DNA from: Oscillospiraceae bacterium
GTDB lineage: Bacteria; Bacillota; Clostridia; Oscillospirales; Acutalibacteraceae
Length of the DNA stretch: 64,000 bases
NCBI GenBank assembly: GCA_015065615.1
Contig: SVPY01000012.1
Span: 1-64,000 of the forward strand
Reading direction: 5' to 3'
In this document: positions 52,595 through 60,265 of the stretch, in pieces
Numbering within the stretch: position 1 is the stretch's first letter
Layout: every line of letters begins with the position of its first letter
Position numbers and translations under genes: made by a program
Notes under the pieces: generated by a model
Told to the model about the DNA's origin: nothing
Databases searched by the model: none
What the model saw: the letters and a program-made list of their open reading frames with translations, nothing else

Positions 52595-53413
52595 ATGAAA
52601 GATTTTTTACTTGGTATCCAGCTTTATTCTGTTCGTGACGATCTTGAAAAAGATTTTGAAGGAACTCTTAAAAAAATTAAGGCAATGGGTTACGACGGCG
52701 TTGAGTTTGCAGGTCTTTACGGCAACTGCCCCTGCAAAATAAAGAAAATCTGCGCAGAATTGGATTTAATCCCCATTTCCGCTCACGTTCCCTTTGCAGA
52801 GATGATTGAAAATCCCGAGGTTCTGAAGGATTACGCTGAAATCGGCTGTAAGTTTGTAGTTATCCCCTACTTAACAGAGGAGTACCGCCCCGGTAACGAG
52901 AAATTCGGCGAAGTTATTGAAGGCGCAAAGCTCTTGGGTACAAAGGCAAACGAGCTTGGTATGAAGCTCTGCTACCATAACCACGACTTTGAGTTCGTTA
53001 AATTAAACGGCGAATACGCCCTCGATATTCTCTATAAGGAAGTTTCTGCAGATTTACTCCAGACGGAAATTGATACCTGCTGGGTAAACGTTGGCGGTGA
53101 AAACCCTGCCGAATACGTTAAAAAGTACGCAGGCCGTGCCGAAATTGTTCACTTAAAGGACTTTAACGGCGGCAAGAGCGAGAATATGTACGCTTTGATC
53201 GGTATCGATGAAGAAGCTAAGGAAGAGGCAGAAAATGCCAATAAGTTTGAATTCCGTCCCGTAGGCTACGGCGTGCAGAATTTCCCCGCTATTTTAGAAG
53301 CTTCAAAAGAAGCCGGCGCTAAGTGGGTTATAGTTGAGCAGGATGAGCCCTCTATGGGTAAATCAAGAATGGAATGCGCAGAAATGAGCATCAACTACTT
53401 AAATACACTTTAA
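52595..53413 (+). CDS. Second xylose isomerase-like TIM-barrel protein
   Basis: 272 aa starting at ATG 52595. LGIQLYSVRDDL and HNHDFEF, EIDTCWVNVGGENP, HLKDF and EQDEPS segments match sugar phosphate isomerase/epimerase proteins such as IolE/IolH-like enzymes with a divalent-metal site. It follows the Gfo/Idh/MocA dehydrogenase by 97 bases across a repeat. Only about 25% of residues look shared with the first TIM-barrel protein, so they catalyse different steps or sugars. A GAAAGAAAG stretch is the best ribosome site seen. Confidence 0.88.
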   Translation: MKDFLLGIQLYSVRDDLEKDFEGTLKKIKAMGYDGVEFAGLYGNCPCKIKKICAELDLIPISAHVPFAEMIENPEVLKDYAEIGCKFVVIPYLTEEYRPGNEKFGEVIEGAKLLGTKANELGMKLCYHNHDFEFVKLNGEYALDILYKEVSADLLQTEIDTCWVNVGGENPAEYVKKYAGRAEIVHLKDFNGGKSENMYALIGIDEEAKEEAENANKFEFRPVGYGVQNFPAILEASKEAGAKWVIVEQDEPSMGKSRMECAEMSINYLNTL

Positions 53414-53421
53414 AAACAAAA

Positions 53422-53453
53422 CCTCAAACCCTTTAAAGGTTTGAGGCTTTTTT
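53422..53453 (+). terminator. Terminator of isomerase operon
   Basis: CCTCAAACC/GGTTTGAGG 9-bp stem, 7-base loop, CTTTTTT. Confidence 0.88.
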
Positions 53454-53478
53454 ATGCTTTTAATTAATTTGAAATAAA

Positions 53479-53778
53479 TTATAATACACCGTTTTTCTTA
53501 TCGAGGGCGCGGTTTCTGAAGTAGAGGCAGAGGTCAGCGCCTACCATGATAAGGTTTAATACGTAGAAGAATAATACGTACCACTTTTCACCGAAAGCAG
53601 CCATATAGGAAGGATTCATAAATTTTGAAGCGATACCTGCTATGTAACCGAAAAAGATAAGGCACAAGAAGGAAAGGCTCTTTCCCTTGGTTGTTCTTGC
53701 TTTGTAAGATTTCATTACGTTTAAAGGCCAGGATGCGCCGAAGCTTACTATCATAACTATTTCTAAAATTTCTGCCAT
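53479..53778 (-). CDS. SemiSWEET/PQ-loop-like membrane protein
   Basis: 99 aa with three hydrophobic helices (about residues 5-20, 33-50 and 65-87). The first helix ends in SWPLN before basic SYKARTTKGKSLS, as in PQ-loop/SemiSWEET sugar transporters that dimerise to form a pore. The WPLN replaces the more usual PQ pair. Alternative: a small membrane protein of unknown role. Monocistronic, near glycosidase and isomerase genes, which would suit a sugar transporter. Confidence 0.6.
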   Translation of the reverse strand: MAEILEIVMIVSFGASWPLNVMKSYKARTTKGKSLSFLCLIFFGYIAGIASKFMNPSYMAAFGEKWYVLFFYVLNLIMVGADLCLYFRNRALDKKNGVL

Positions 53779-53812
53779 AATTATACACTCTTTTCTTATT
53801 TTTTCTTTTAAT

Positions 53813-53840
53813 ATAATACCACTTTTTTAAAATTTGTAAA
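53813..53840 (-). promoter_or_regulatory. SemiSWEET-like gene promoter
   Basis: Minus-strand TTTACA (53835-53840), 16-base spacer, TATTAT (53813-53818). Confidence 0.6.
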
Positions 53841-53955
53841 GGGACAAAATTGCATTATATTTGCACAATTCTGCTTTAGTTTTTTATGGCATATTGAAAA
53901 TTTACCTGAGATTTAGTATAATAAAAGAAGAGATTTATAACCCCTCAGTCACCTT

Positions 53956-54213
53956 CGGTGACAGCTCCCCTTACAGGGGCGCCGAGGTGAGCGTGCGGCG
54001 GTGACAGCTCCCCTTACAGGGGCGCCGAGGTGAGCGTGCGGCGGTGGCAGCTACAGTTAAAGAGGCGCCGAGGTGAGCGTGCGGCGGTGACGGCTGCCCT
54101 TAAAGAGACGCCGAGGTGAGCGTGCGGCGGTGACACTCCCTTGCATTGGCGCCGGGATGTGCGTGAGTGACGGCGACAGCTACAGTTAAAGAGGCGCCCG
54201 GATTAATACGGGA
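53956..54213. repeat. 43-bp tandem repeat array, six copies
   Basis: Units begin at 53956, 53999, 54042, 54085, 54128 and 54171, each exactly 43 bases apart, starting CGGTGACAGC and containing GGCGCCGAGGTGAGCGTGCGG. The first two units are nearly identical and include a CCCCTTACAGGGG hairpin; later ones are degraded. The array is much richer in G and C than its surroundings and grows out of a family-A dispersed repeat at 53941. There are no spacers, so it is not a CRISPR array. Confidence 0.88.
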
Positions 54214-54298
54214 AGCTTTGGCGGCAGAGAGTTAACAGAGCGTGGGGGTTAAAATATCAGCTTTCCTTTGAAAAAATTATCGGTTGAGAGGTTTATAT

Positions 54299-55576
54299 AT
54301 GAAAATCAAGATTATAGAAAAAAGCTACGAGGATATTTTAAAAATTCCCGAAATGAAGCGCAAAAAGCCCTTCAAGCAGAATATTTTCTGGCGCAAGCTT
54401 TTGCAGGCGGTCTCATACCCCACGATGAAGAAGTATAAATTCAAATTAAATAAGATAGGTATGGAAAAACTGGGAAAGAAGGAGCCTGCCGTTTATTTAA
54501 TGAACCACAGCTCTTTTACCGATATGAAAATAGCGGCTTCAATACTTGCTGACAGACGCTACAATATAGTTACCAGTATGGATGCCTTTATAGGTATGGA
54601 CCTTTTGTTGAGACTTTTGGGCTGCATAATGACCCAGAAATTCGTAAGCGATTTAAGACTTATAAAGGATATGATATACGCAATTAAAGAGCTTAAAAGC
54701 TCCGTGCTTATGTATCCCGAAGCCTGCTACACTATCGACGGCACCGCGACTACCATTCCCGACAGCTTAGGTAAGTGCATTAAGCTTTTGGGCGTGCCCT
54801 TCGTTATGATAACCACCTACGGCGCTTTTCTCAGAGACCCTCTTTATAACAATCTCCAGATAAGAAAGGTGGATATTTCCGCCGATATGGAATACGTTCT
54901 TTCAAAGGAAGATATTGAGAGAATGTCCGCCGATGAAATCAACGAGGTTATAAGGGAGAAATTCAGCTTCGATAATTTCAAATGGCAGCAGGAGAATAAT
55001 ATTGAAGTTAAGAGCTTGACCCGTGCAGACGGCCTGAACCGCGTTTTGTATAAATGCCCCCACTGCCTTGCTGAAGGAAAAACCGTAGGCGAGGGTACTA
55101 CCTTAAAATGTACTGCCTGCGGTAAGGAGTACGAGCTTACCGAAAAGGGCTTTATGAAGGCAAAAGAGGGTCAGACCGAATTTTCTCATATTCCCGATTG
55201 GTATAAATGGGAAAGAGAGTGCGTAAAAGAAGAAATCGAAAAGGGCACATACGAGCTTTGCGACGACGTGGACCTCTATATGCTTATTGATACCAAGGGT
55301 GTGTATAAGGCAGGCGAAGCAAAACTTATCCATAATCAGAACGGTTTTACCTTGGAAGGCTTCGGCGGTAAGCTTAATTACAGGCAGTCGGCAAAGAGCT
55401 ACTACAGCTTATACTGCGATTTTAACTGGTACGAGATAGGTGACGTTATAGTTATCGGAAATAATAAAATGAGATACTGCTGTGTACCCAAAAATAAGAG
55501 GGACGTGGTGGCTAAAGCAAGACTTGCCACCGAGGAGATTTATAAGAAGGCAGTAAGCGAAAAAAATAAAATGTAA
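54299..55576 (+). CDS. PlsC-type acyltransferase with zinc ribbon and C-terminal beta domain
   Basis: 425 aa. The N-terminal half is a glycerolipid acyltransferase domain with H70-x4-D75 (NHSSFTD) and a PEAC segment in place of the usual PEG. It is followed by a zinc ribbon with CPHC and CTAC, and a ~130-residue beta-rich end resembling a PH-type domain. Standard PlsC is about 240 aa, so the extra domains may target it to a protein or lipid partner. ATG 54299 has a GAGAGG site. The 43-bp repeat array lies directly upstream. Confidence 0.82.
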   Translation: MKIKIIEKSYEDILKIPEMKRKKPFKQNIFWRKLLQAVSYPTMKKYKFKLNKIGMEKLGKKEPAVYLMNHSSFTDMKIAASILADRRYNIVTSMDAFIGMDLLLRLLGCIMTQKFVSDLRLIKDMIYAIKELKSSVLMYPEACYTIDGTATTIPDSLGKCIKLLGVPFVMITTYGAFLRDPLYNNLQIRKVDISADMEYVLSKEDIERMSADEINEVIREKFSFDNFKWQQENNIEVKSLTRADGLNRVLYKCPHCLAEGKTVGEGTTLKCTACGKEYELTEKGFMKAKEGQTEFSHIPDWYKWERECVKEEIEKGTYELCDDVDLYMLIDTKGVYKAGEAKLIHNQNGFTLEGFGGKLNYRQSAKSYYSLYCDFNWYEIGDVIVIGNNKMRYCCVPKNKRDVVAKARLATEEIYKKAVSEKNKM

Positions 55577-55584
55577 GAAAAAAC

Positions 55585-55619
55585 GAGTAAGCTTAGTTTT
55601 TAAGCTTACTCACTTTTTT
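55585..55619. terminator. Bidirectional terminator
   Basis: GAGTAAGCTT/AAGCTTACTC 10-bp perfect stem, 7-base loop, T-run on the right and A-run on the left; it overlaps the end of the DUF3267 gene. Confidence 0.85.
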
Positions 55620-56238
55620 ATATTTCATATTCTTTTTCTTTTTTCTCTTCGTAAACGTAATCTTCCTTGGAGTATACGTTCATACTTACGCCGTTATCGT
55701 GAATGTAAATATCCTCGGGCATTTTGCCGAATTTAACCGTTACGAAAATATCGCCAACTGCACCCGATACGTTTACTATCTCTAAAAGATATATAAGCCA
55801 GAATATGGGCATAGGGAATATAAAGAGCAGTATAAGCAGGATAATGCCGAGAACCAATACGGGGGCAAGAGCAATAATAAAATAGGCTTTTTTGCTTATG
55901 AGCTCGTCGGTACCTGCAAAGGCGTAAAGACCCGTAAAGCCGAATTTAATCTTCTTACAGCCGAATATCTTCATAAATACTGCGTGAACGCCCTCGTGGA
56001 GAACTATGTACGCCGTCATTGCTATCATCAGCACTATAATGTACTGCATTAAGCTCTCCATACCTGCGCTTAAAGCAAGAGCGTCGGTAATAGGGACGAA
56101 TAAGTGCATAAGAAATCCCATTAAAAGGGCTATTACGCCTGAAATCACGTTTATTAAAACCGAAGTTTTCTTATCTTTCTGTAAGTTTACGCAGGCAACT
56201 CTCTTGTAGCCTTCGGGAAGTTCCTTGATGATTTTCAT
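55618..56238 (-). CDS. DUF3267 membrane protein, putative zinc metallopeptidase
   Basis: 206 aa with four or five membrane helices. HEGVH at 81-85 in the second or third helix is an HExxH zinc motif, and VSGAVGDIFV carries a late Asp as third ligand; this is the DUF3267 arrangement, thought to resemble site-2 intramembrane proteases. The C-terminal 40 residues are acidic and cytoplasmic. Target unknown. Monocistronic, convergent with the acyltransferase. Confidence 0.85.
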   Translation of the reverse strand: MKIIKELPEGYKRVACVNLQKDKKTSVLINVISGVIALLMGFLMHLFVPITDALALSAGMESLMQYIIVLMIAMTAYIVLHEGVHAVFMKIFGCKKIKFGFTGLYAFAGTDELISKKAYFIIALAPVLVLGIILLILLFIFPMPIFWLIYLLEIVNVSGAVGDIFVTVKFGKMPEDIYIHDNGVSMNVYSKEDYVYEEKKEKEYEI

Positions 56239-56342
56239 AATAAATTCCTTTTCTTAAAATAATATAACTATAATAACATTAAATTATGAATAATTCAAGA
56301 AAATTGCCGATTATTTAATTTTTATGTAATTTTATTTATAAT

Positions 56343-57431
56343 TTAAATTTCTGTATGAGGGGCAAAAGTACCAACAATTTTCAGTATATCGCATACTTTG
56401 TTAAGCTCCCCAATCATTTTTTTGCCGTTTTCGGTTTCTACTGTGCCGTCTATCTCGACGTAAAAATAATATTGCCAGGAATTTTTTCTCATGGGGCGGC
56501 TTCTTAGCGCCGTCATATTGTAGCCGTGCTGACCGATTATGTTAATGGCGTTTGCAAGGGAGCCTGCCTCGTGCTTTACGCTAAGCATTAAAACGGTGCT
56601 TGAAAGGGCGGGGGAGTTTGCGCATACTTTGGAAAGTACGGCGAAGCGGGTGGTGTTTTCGCCGCTTTTATTTATATTTTTCTCAATAACTTCAAGACCG
56701 TAAAGCTCGGCGGTCTCCATGCTTGCAATAGCGCCGTAGGATTTATCGCCCTTATCTGAAACGAGCTTAGCCGCTAAAGCGGTATTGCTCATCTCTTCGG
56801 TTTCGTAACCGCGCATCTCTAAGTAATCGCGGCACTGGCTGAGCGCCTGAGGATGGCTTGCAACTTTCTTTATATCTTTTGCATCAGCGCCCTTAATGCC
56901 CAGAAGATTCTGGCGCACTTCAAGCTCGTAGATGCCGTTTATGTGAAGATTACCCGAGAAAATAAGGTCCATAGTCTGGCCTACTTCGCCTGCGTAGCTG
57001 TTTTCTATAGGCAGCACCGCAACGTCACATTCGCCCTTTTCCACAGCGCTGTAAGCTGCTTTAAAATCGCTGTAGGAAAGGCGGCTGCTTTCGGGGAAGA
57101 TTCTGCCTGCCGCTATATGGGCGAAGGCGCCCTCAACACCGCTGTAAGCAACTTTCAGCCCGCTCTGCATACGGTACTGGTAAGCGCGCGAAAGGGACAT
57201 TAAGTGCTTTAAAAAGTCTATGTAATAACCTTTGTACACCTCGTTTTCAACGAGAAGGGAGTTTCTTTCAATTACTATGGCTTCGCGTTTTTCATCAAGT
57301 ATAGGTAAACCGAATTCCTTTTTGTGCTCGTATACCATTTCGGCGGCTTTCATTCTTTTAACAAAGAGCTCTGCCATTTGGGAATCTACTTCGTTAATTA
57401 TCTTTCTTGCTTCTTCTAATTTACTGCTCAT
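56343..57431 (-). CDS. pheA: Bifunctional chorismate mutase/prephenate dehydratase (P-protein)
   Basis: 362 aa. Residues about 5-85 form an AroQ chorismate mutase domain (VDSQMAELFVKRM, EHKKEFGLPI). The prephenate dehydratase domain follows (VAYSGVEGAFAHIAA at about 95, PIENSYAGEV, SHPQALSQC, NTTRFAVL). A C-terminal ACT domain begins about residue 270, with SRPM in place of the ESRP motif for Phe feedback. It converts chorismate to phenylpyruvate. ATG 57431 is preferred to an upstream GTG. It lies 22 bases after aroF and shares the Phe/Tyr attenuator. Confidence 0.95.
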   Translation of the reverse strand: MSSKLEEARKIINEVDSQMAELFVKRMKAAEMVYEHKKEFGLPILDEKREAIVIERNSLLVENEVYKGYYIDFLKHLMSLSRAYQYRMQSGLKVAYSGVEGAFAHIAAGRIFPESSRLSYSDFKAAYSAVEKGECDVAVLPIENSYAGEVGQTMDLIFSGNLHINGIYELEVRQNLLGIKGADAKDIKKVASHPQALSQCRDYLEMRGYETEEMSNTALAAKLVSDKGDKSYGAIASMETAELYGLEVIEKNINKSGENTTRFAVLSKVCANSPALSSTVLMLSVKHEAGSLANAINIIGQHGYNMTALRSRPMRKNSWQYYFYVEIDGTVETENGKKMIGELNKVCDILKIVGTFAPHTEI

Positions 57432-57453
57432 CGCAATCACCCTAATAATTTAA

Positions 57454-58482
57454 TTACAGTTTATCGGCAATATCGAGAATCAATTTCTCCGTCTTTTCCC
57501 ATCCAAGGCAGGGGTCGGTGATGGATTTACCGAAAATGTGCTCGCCCATACCCTGAGCGCCGTCCTCAATATAGCTCTCTATCATCAAGCCCTTTACAAG
57601 GCGCTTGATATCCTTATTCTGATTGCGGCTGTGAACTATATCCTTGGCAATACGGATCTGCTCAAGATATTTTTTGCCTGAGTTATTGTGATTTGTGTCC
57701 ACGATAATTGAAGGATTTGTAAGATTGGATTTTTCGTAAAGCTCCTCAACTCTGAGTAAATCCTCATAGTGGTAGTTGGAAACGCTTCTGCCGGAATAAT
57801 CAACGTAGCCTCTTAAAATTGCGTGGGAGTAGGGGTTGCCCTCGCTGGTAACTTCCCAGCCGCCGTAAATAAAGGTATGGCGTGACTGAGCGGCAACTAT
57901 GGAGTTCATCATTACGCTTAAATCGCCGCCTGTGGGGTTCTTCATACCTACGGGGGCGTCTATGCCGCTGGCTGTAAGGCGGTGCTGCTGGTTTTCAACG
58001 GAGCGGGCGCCTACTGCAACGTAAGAAAGCAAATCGGAAAGGTAGCGGTAGTTTTCAGGGTAAAGCATCTCGTCGGCGCAGGAGAAGCCGTAATCGCGAA
58101 GGGCAGAAAGATGAAGCTCACGGATAGCAACGATTCCCTTGTACATATCGGGCTTTGAGTCGGGGTCGGGCTGGTGAAGCATACCCTTGTAGCCCTGACC
58201 GGTAGTTCTGGGTTTATTTGTGTAAATTCTGGGGATGATGATAATTTTATCGCTTACCTGCTCCTCGATTTTGCGCAGGCGGGAGATATATTCAAGTACG
58301 GGTTCGCTGTGGTCTGCAGAGCAGGGGCCGATGATAAGGATAAACTTATCGGAATGACCGTCGAAAACGGCTTTTATGCTTTCGTCGCGCTGTGCTTTCA
58401 CCTGCACCATTTTCTCTGTTAAGGGATATTCTTTTTTTACCTCACTTGGGATGGGGAGTTCTCTGTGGAAATTCATGCTCAT
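57454..58482 (-). CDS. aroF: 3-deoxy-7-phosphoheptulonate (DAHP) synthase, class I
   Basis: 343 aa, first enzyme of the shikimate pathway, joining phosphoenolpyruvate and erythrose 4-phosphate. Diagnostic segments are IGPCSADH (about 54-61), KPRTTGQGYKG, GARSVENQQHR, GMKNPTGG and DTNHNNSGK. This is the AroF/G/H type with its own N-terminal extension, for feedback control by aromatic amino acids. ATG 58482 has a GAGG site 9 bases upstream. It heads the aroF-pheA operon downstream of a leader peptide and terminator. Confidence 0.95.
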   Translation of the reverse strand: MSMNFHRELPIPSEVKKEYPLTEKMVQVKAQRDESIKAVFDGHSDKFILIIGPCSADHSEPVLEYISRLRKIEEQVSDKIIIIPRIYTNKPRTTGQGYKGMLHQPDPDSKPDMYKGIVAIRELHLSALRDYGFSCADEMLYPENYRYLSDLLSYVAVGARSVENQQHRLTASGIDAPVGMKNPTGGDLSVMMNSIVAAQSRHTFIYGGWEVTSEGNPYSHAILRGYVDYSGRSVSNYHYEDLLRVEELYEKSNLTNPSIIVDTNHNNSGKKYLEQIRIAKDIVHSRNQNKDIKRLVKGLMIESYIEDGAQGMGEHIFGKSITDPCLGWEKTEKLILDIADKL

Positions 58483-58518
58483 AATTATATACCTCATCTT
58501 AATAGATTTTGAATTAAG

Positions 58519-58566
58519 AAAATAAAAATCCGCATTCCCTGAGCGTAAAAGCAAAGCAAATGCGGA
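58519..58566 (-). terminator. Attenuator terminator in the aroF-pheA leader
   Basis: TCCGCATT/AATGCGGA (58559-58566 with 58529-58536) plus extra pairing inside, followed on the minus strand by TTTTTATTTT. It lies between the leader peptide stop and aroF and would end transcription before the operon. Confidence 0.85.
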
Positions 58567-58598
58567 CTGACCGTTATATTGATTTAAAGACTCAGCTT

Positions 58599-58667
58599 TT
58601 AAATCACATCAGACGGGCAGCCCATTTTAAAGTAAAAAAAGTAAAAATAGAATTTACTATTCAACAT
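58599..58667 (-). CDS. Phe/Tyr-rich leader peptide of the aroF-pheA operon
   Basis: A 22-codon frame reading MLNSKFYFYFFYFKMG plus CPSDVI. Residues 6-13 are eight consecutive Phe or Tyr codons (five Phe, three Tyr). AAGGAGG (58677-58683) sits 9 bases before the ATG and a consensus promoter lies upstream. A terminator follows 30 bases after the stop. This is the classic layout of ribosome-mediated attenuation: slow decoding of Phe and Tyr codons changes folding of the leader and allows transcription of the aromatic genes. Stop codon region GTGATTTAA can pair with the region before the ribosome site, or with TTTAAATC downstream, giving two exclusive folds. Confidence 0.88.
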   Translation of the reverse strand: MLNSKFYFYFFYFKMGCPSDVI

Positions 58668-58699
58668 TTTTAGCTGCCTCCTTGTGATTTAATGAGAAA

Positions 58700-58728
58700 A
58701 GTATAGCACTTTACAGCGCTGAAGTCAA
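58700..58728 (-). promoter_or_regulatory. aroF-pheA operon promoter
   Basis: Minus-strand TTGACT (58723-58728), 17-base spacer, TATACT (58700-58705), located 33 bases before the leader peptide start. Confidence 0.82.
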
Positions 58729-58792
58729 TGCTTTTTTTAAAAAAATTGTTTCTGCACTACGCTACCGTACTGCGATAGTGTACCTTATAATA

Positions 58793-60247
58793 TCAGGCTT
58801 TGTATTTTCTTTGTGAGAAGAAAACCAAGGTAGCGAGAATAATTGGGTAAATTTCCAGTCTGCCAAGCAGCATGGCAAGGGATAAAAGCCACTTACCGCC
58901 TATAGAGTAGCCTGCATAACTGTAAGCGGGACCTACGCTTGAAAAACCCGGACCTACGTTATTGAAGCAGGCAACCGCCGCAGAGAAGTTGGTTTCAAAG
59001 CTGAAATTTTCAAGTCCCAAAAGTAAAATTATAAGGGCAAGACAAATCATATAGAGGGCAAAGTAGATATTTACGTTCTGCAAGGTAGTGCTTTCAACGG
59101 TTTTTTCATCCATTCTTATGGCTTTAACGCTTCTGGGATGAAGCATACTGTTGAAGCTTCTTTTTACTTGCTTGAAAAGAAGCACTATTCTTGATACTTT
59201 AAGTCCGCCTGCCGTAGAGCCTGCGCAGCCGCCTATGAACATAAGTATAAAGAGAATGTTTTTACTGAAATCGGGCCATAGATCGAAGTCGGTTGTAGCG
59301 TAGCCCGTAGTGGTAATAATGGATGAAACCTGAAAGGCTGCGTGGCGCAAAGCTTCGCCGAAATCGTGGAATTTAGAATAGATATTTACCGTAACAAGAA
59401 CTACCGAAGTAATTACGATGCCTATATAAGTCCATAATTCCTGGCTGTGGATGATGGAGCGGAATTTTCTGATAAGAATAAGGTAGTAAACATTGAAGTT
59501 TACACCGAAAATAAGCATAAATATTGTGATTACCCATTGTAAATAGGGGGAATACCCGCCGATGCTGTCGGACTTAATTCCGAAACCGCCTGTGCCTGCA
59601 GTACCGAAGGCGTGTATGATGCTGTCGTATAAAGGCATACCGCCAAAAAGCAGGAAGATTATCTGCAGAAGGGTGAGAGCAATGTAAATAATATAAAGCA
59701 GCGCCGCCGTGGAGCGAAGCTTGGGTACTAATTTTCCCATGGTGGGACCGGGTACCTCTGCCTTTAAGATGTGTATGCTTCTGGCTGAAGATGAGGGGAG
59801 TATGGCAATCATAAGCACAAGTACGCCCATGCCGCCGATAAAGTGGGTGAAGCTGCGCCAGAAAAGGGAGGCGTGGCTTAAAGCTTCAACGTTCGTAAGT
59901 ATTGAGGCGCCCGTTGTGGTGAAGCCGCTTACGGTTTCGAATACGGCGTCGGTGTAGGAGGGGATATCTCCGCTGATTACGAAGGGAAGCGCGCCGATAA
60001 GTGAAAGGGACACCCATGAGAGAGCCGTTATAACGAAGCCTTCAGGGGCGTAAATTACCTTGCTTTCGGGGTTTGAGTACATTACAGTTAAGCTGCCTAC
60101 TGCGAAGGAGATGCCCGAAGTTAAAATATAGGCAAGATAACAGTTGCTTTCGCCGTAAATAAATGCCACAATTAACGGAAGCAGCAGTAAGATCGATTCA
60201 AGTCTTATGATTTGACCGGTCATGTGGACTATCATTCGTTTGTTCAT
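58793..60247 (-). CDS. trkH: Trk/Ktr potassium uptake channel subunit
   Basis: 484 aa integral membrane protein of the TrkH/KtrB superfamily. Four pore repeats with filter-type sequences TTTGASI, AGTGGFG, TTTGYAT and NNVGPGF are recognisable, and GGCAGSTAGG is the conserved cytoplasmic-gate segment. It moves K+ driven by the membrane potential, controlled by the RCK protein encoded just upstream (18-base gap). TrkH length (about 480) fits this better than KtrB (about 445). Confidence 0.93.
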   Translation of the reverse strand: MNKRMIVHMTGQIIRLESILLLLPLIVAFIYGESNCYLAYILTSGISFAVGSLTVMYSNPESKVIYAPEGFVITALSWVSLSLIGALPFVISGDIPSYTDAVFETVSGFTTTGASILTNVEALSHASLFWRSFTHFIGGMGVLVLMIAILPSSSARSIHILKAEVPGPTMGKLVPKLRSTAALLYIIYIALTLLQIIFLLFGGMPLYDSIIHAFGTAGTGGFGIKSDSIGGYSPYLQWVITIFMLIFGVNFNVYYLILIRKFRSIIHSQELWTYIGIVITSVVLVTVNIYSKFHDFGEALRHAAFQVSSIITTTGYATTDFDLWPDFSKNILFILMFIGGCAGSTAGGLKVSRIVLLFKQVKRSFNSMLHPRSVKAIRMDEKTVESTTLQNVNIYFALYMICLALIILLLGLENFSFETNFSAAVACFNNVGPGFSSVGPAYSYAGYSIGGKWLLSLAMLLGRLEIYPIILATLVFFSQRKYKA

Positions 60248-60265
60248 TTTCTGATTCCTTATAGA

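Noticed and set aside
53956..54213. Possible CRISPR array
   Set aside because: Units abut at a 43-base step with no unique spacers, and no cas genes are in the window.
58519..58705. T-box riboswitch ahead of aroF
   Set aside because: The leader is about 200 bases, and a peptide with its own ribosome site and a Phe/Tyr codon run explains it; I see no T-box TGGNACC-type sequence or clear specifier loop.
58793..60247. Alternative call of KtrB for the potassium channel subunit
   Set aside because: The 484-residue length and the adjacent two-domain TrkA (KtrA has one domain) favour TrkH.
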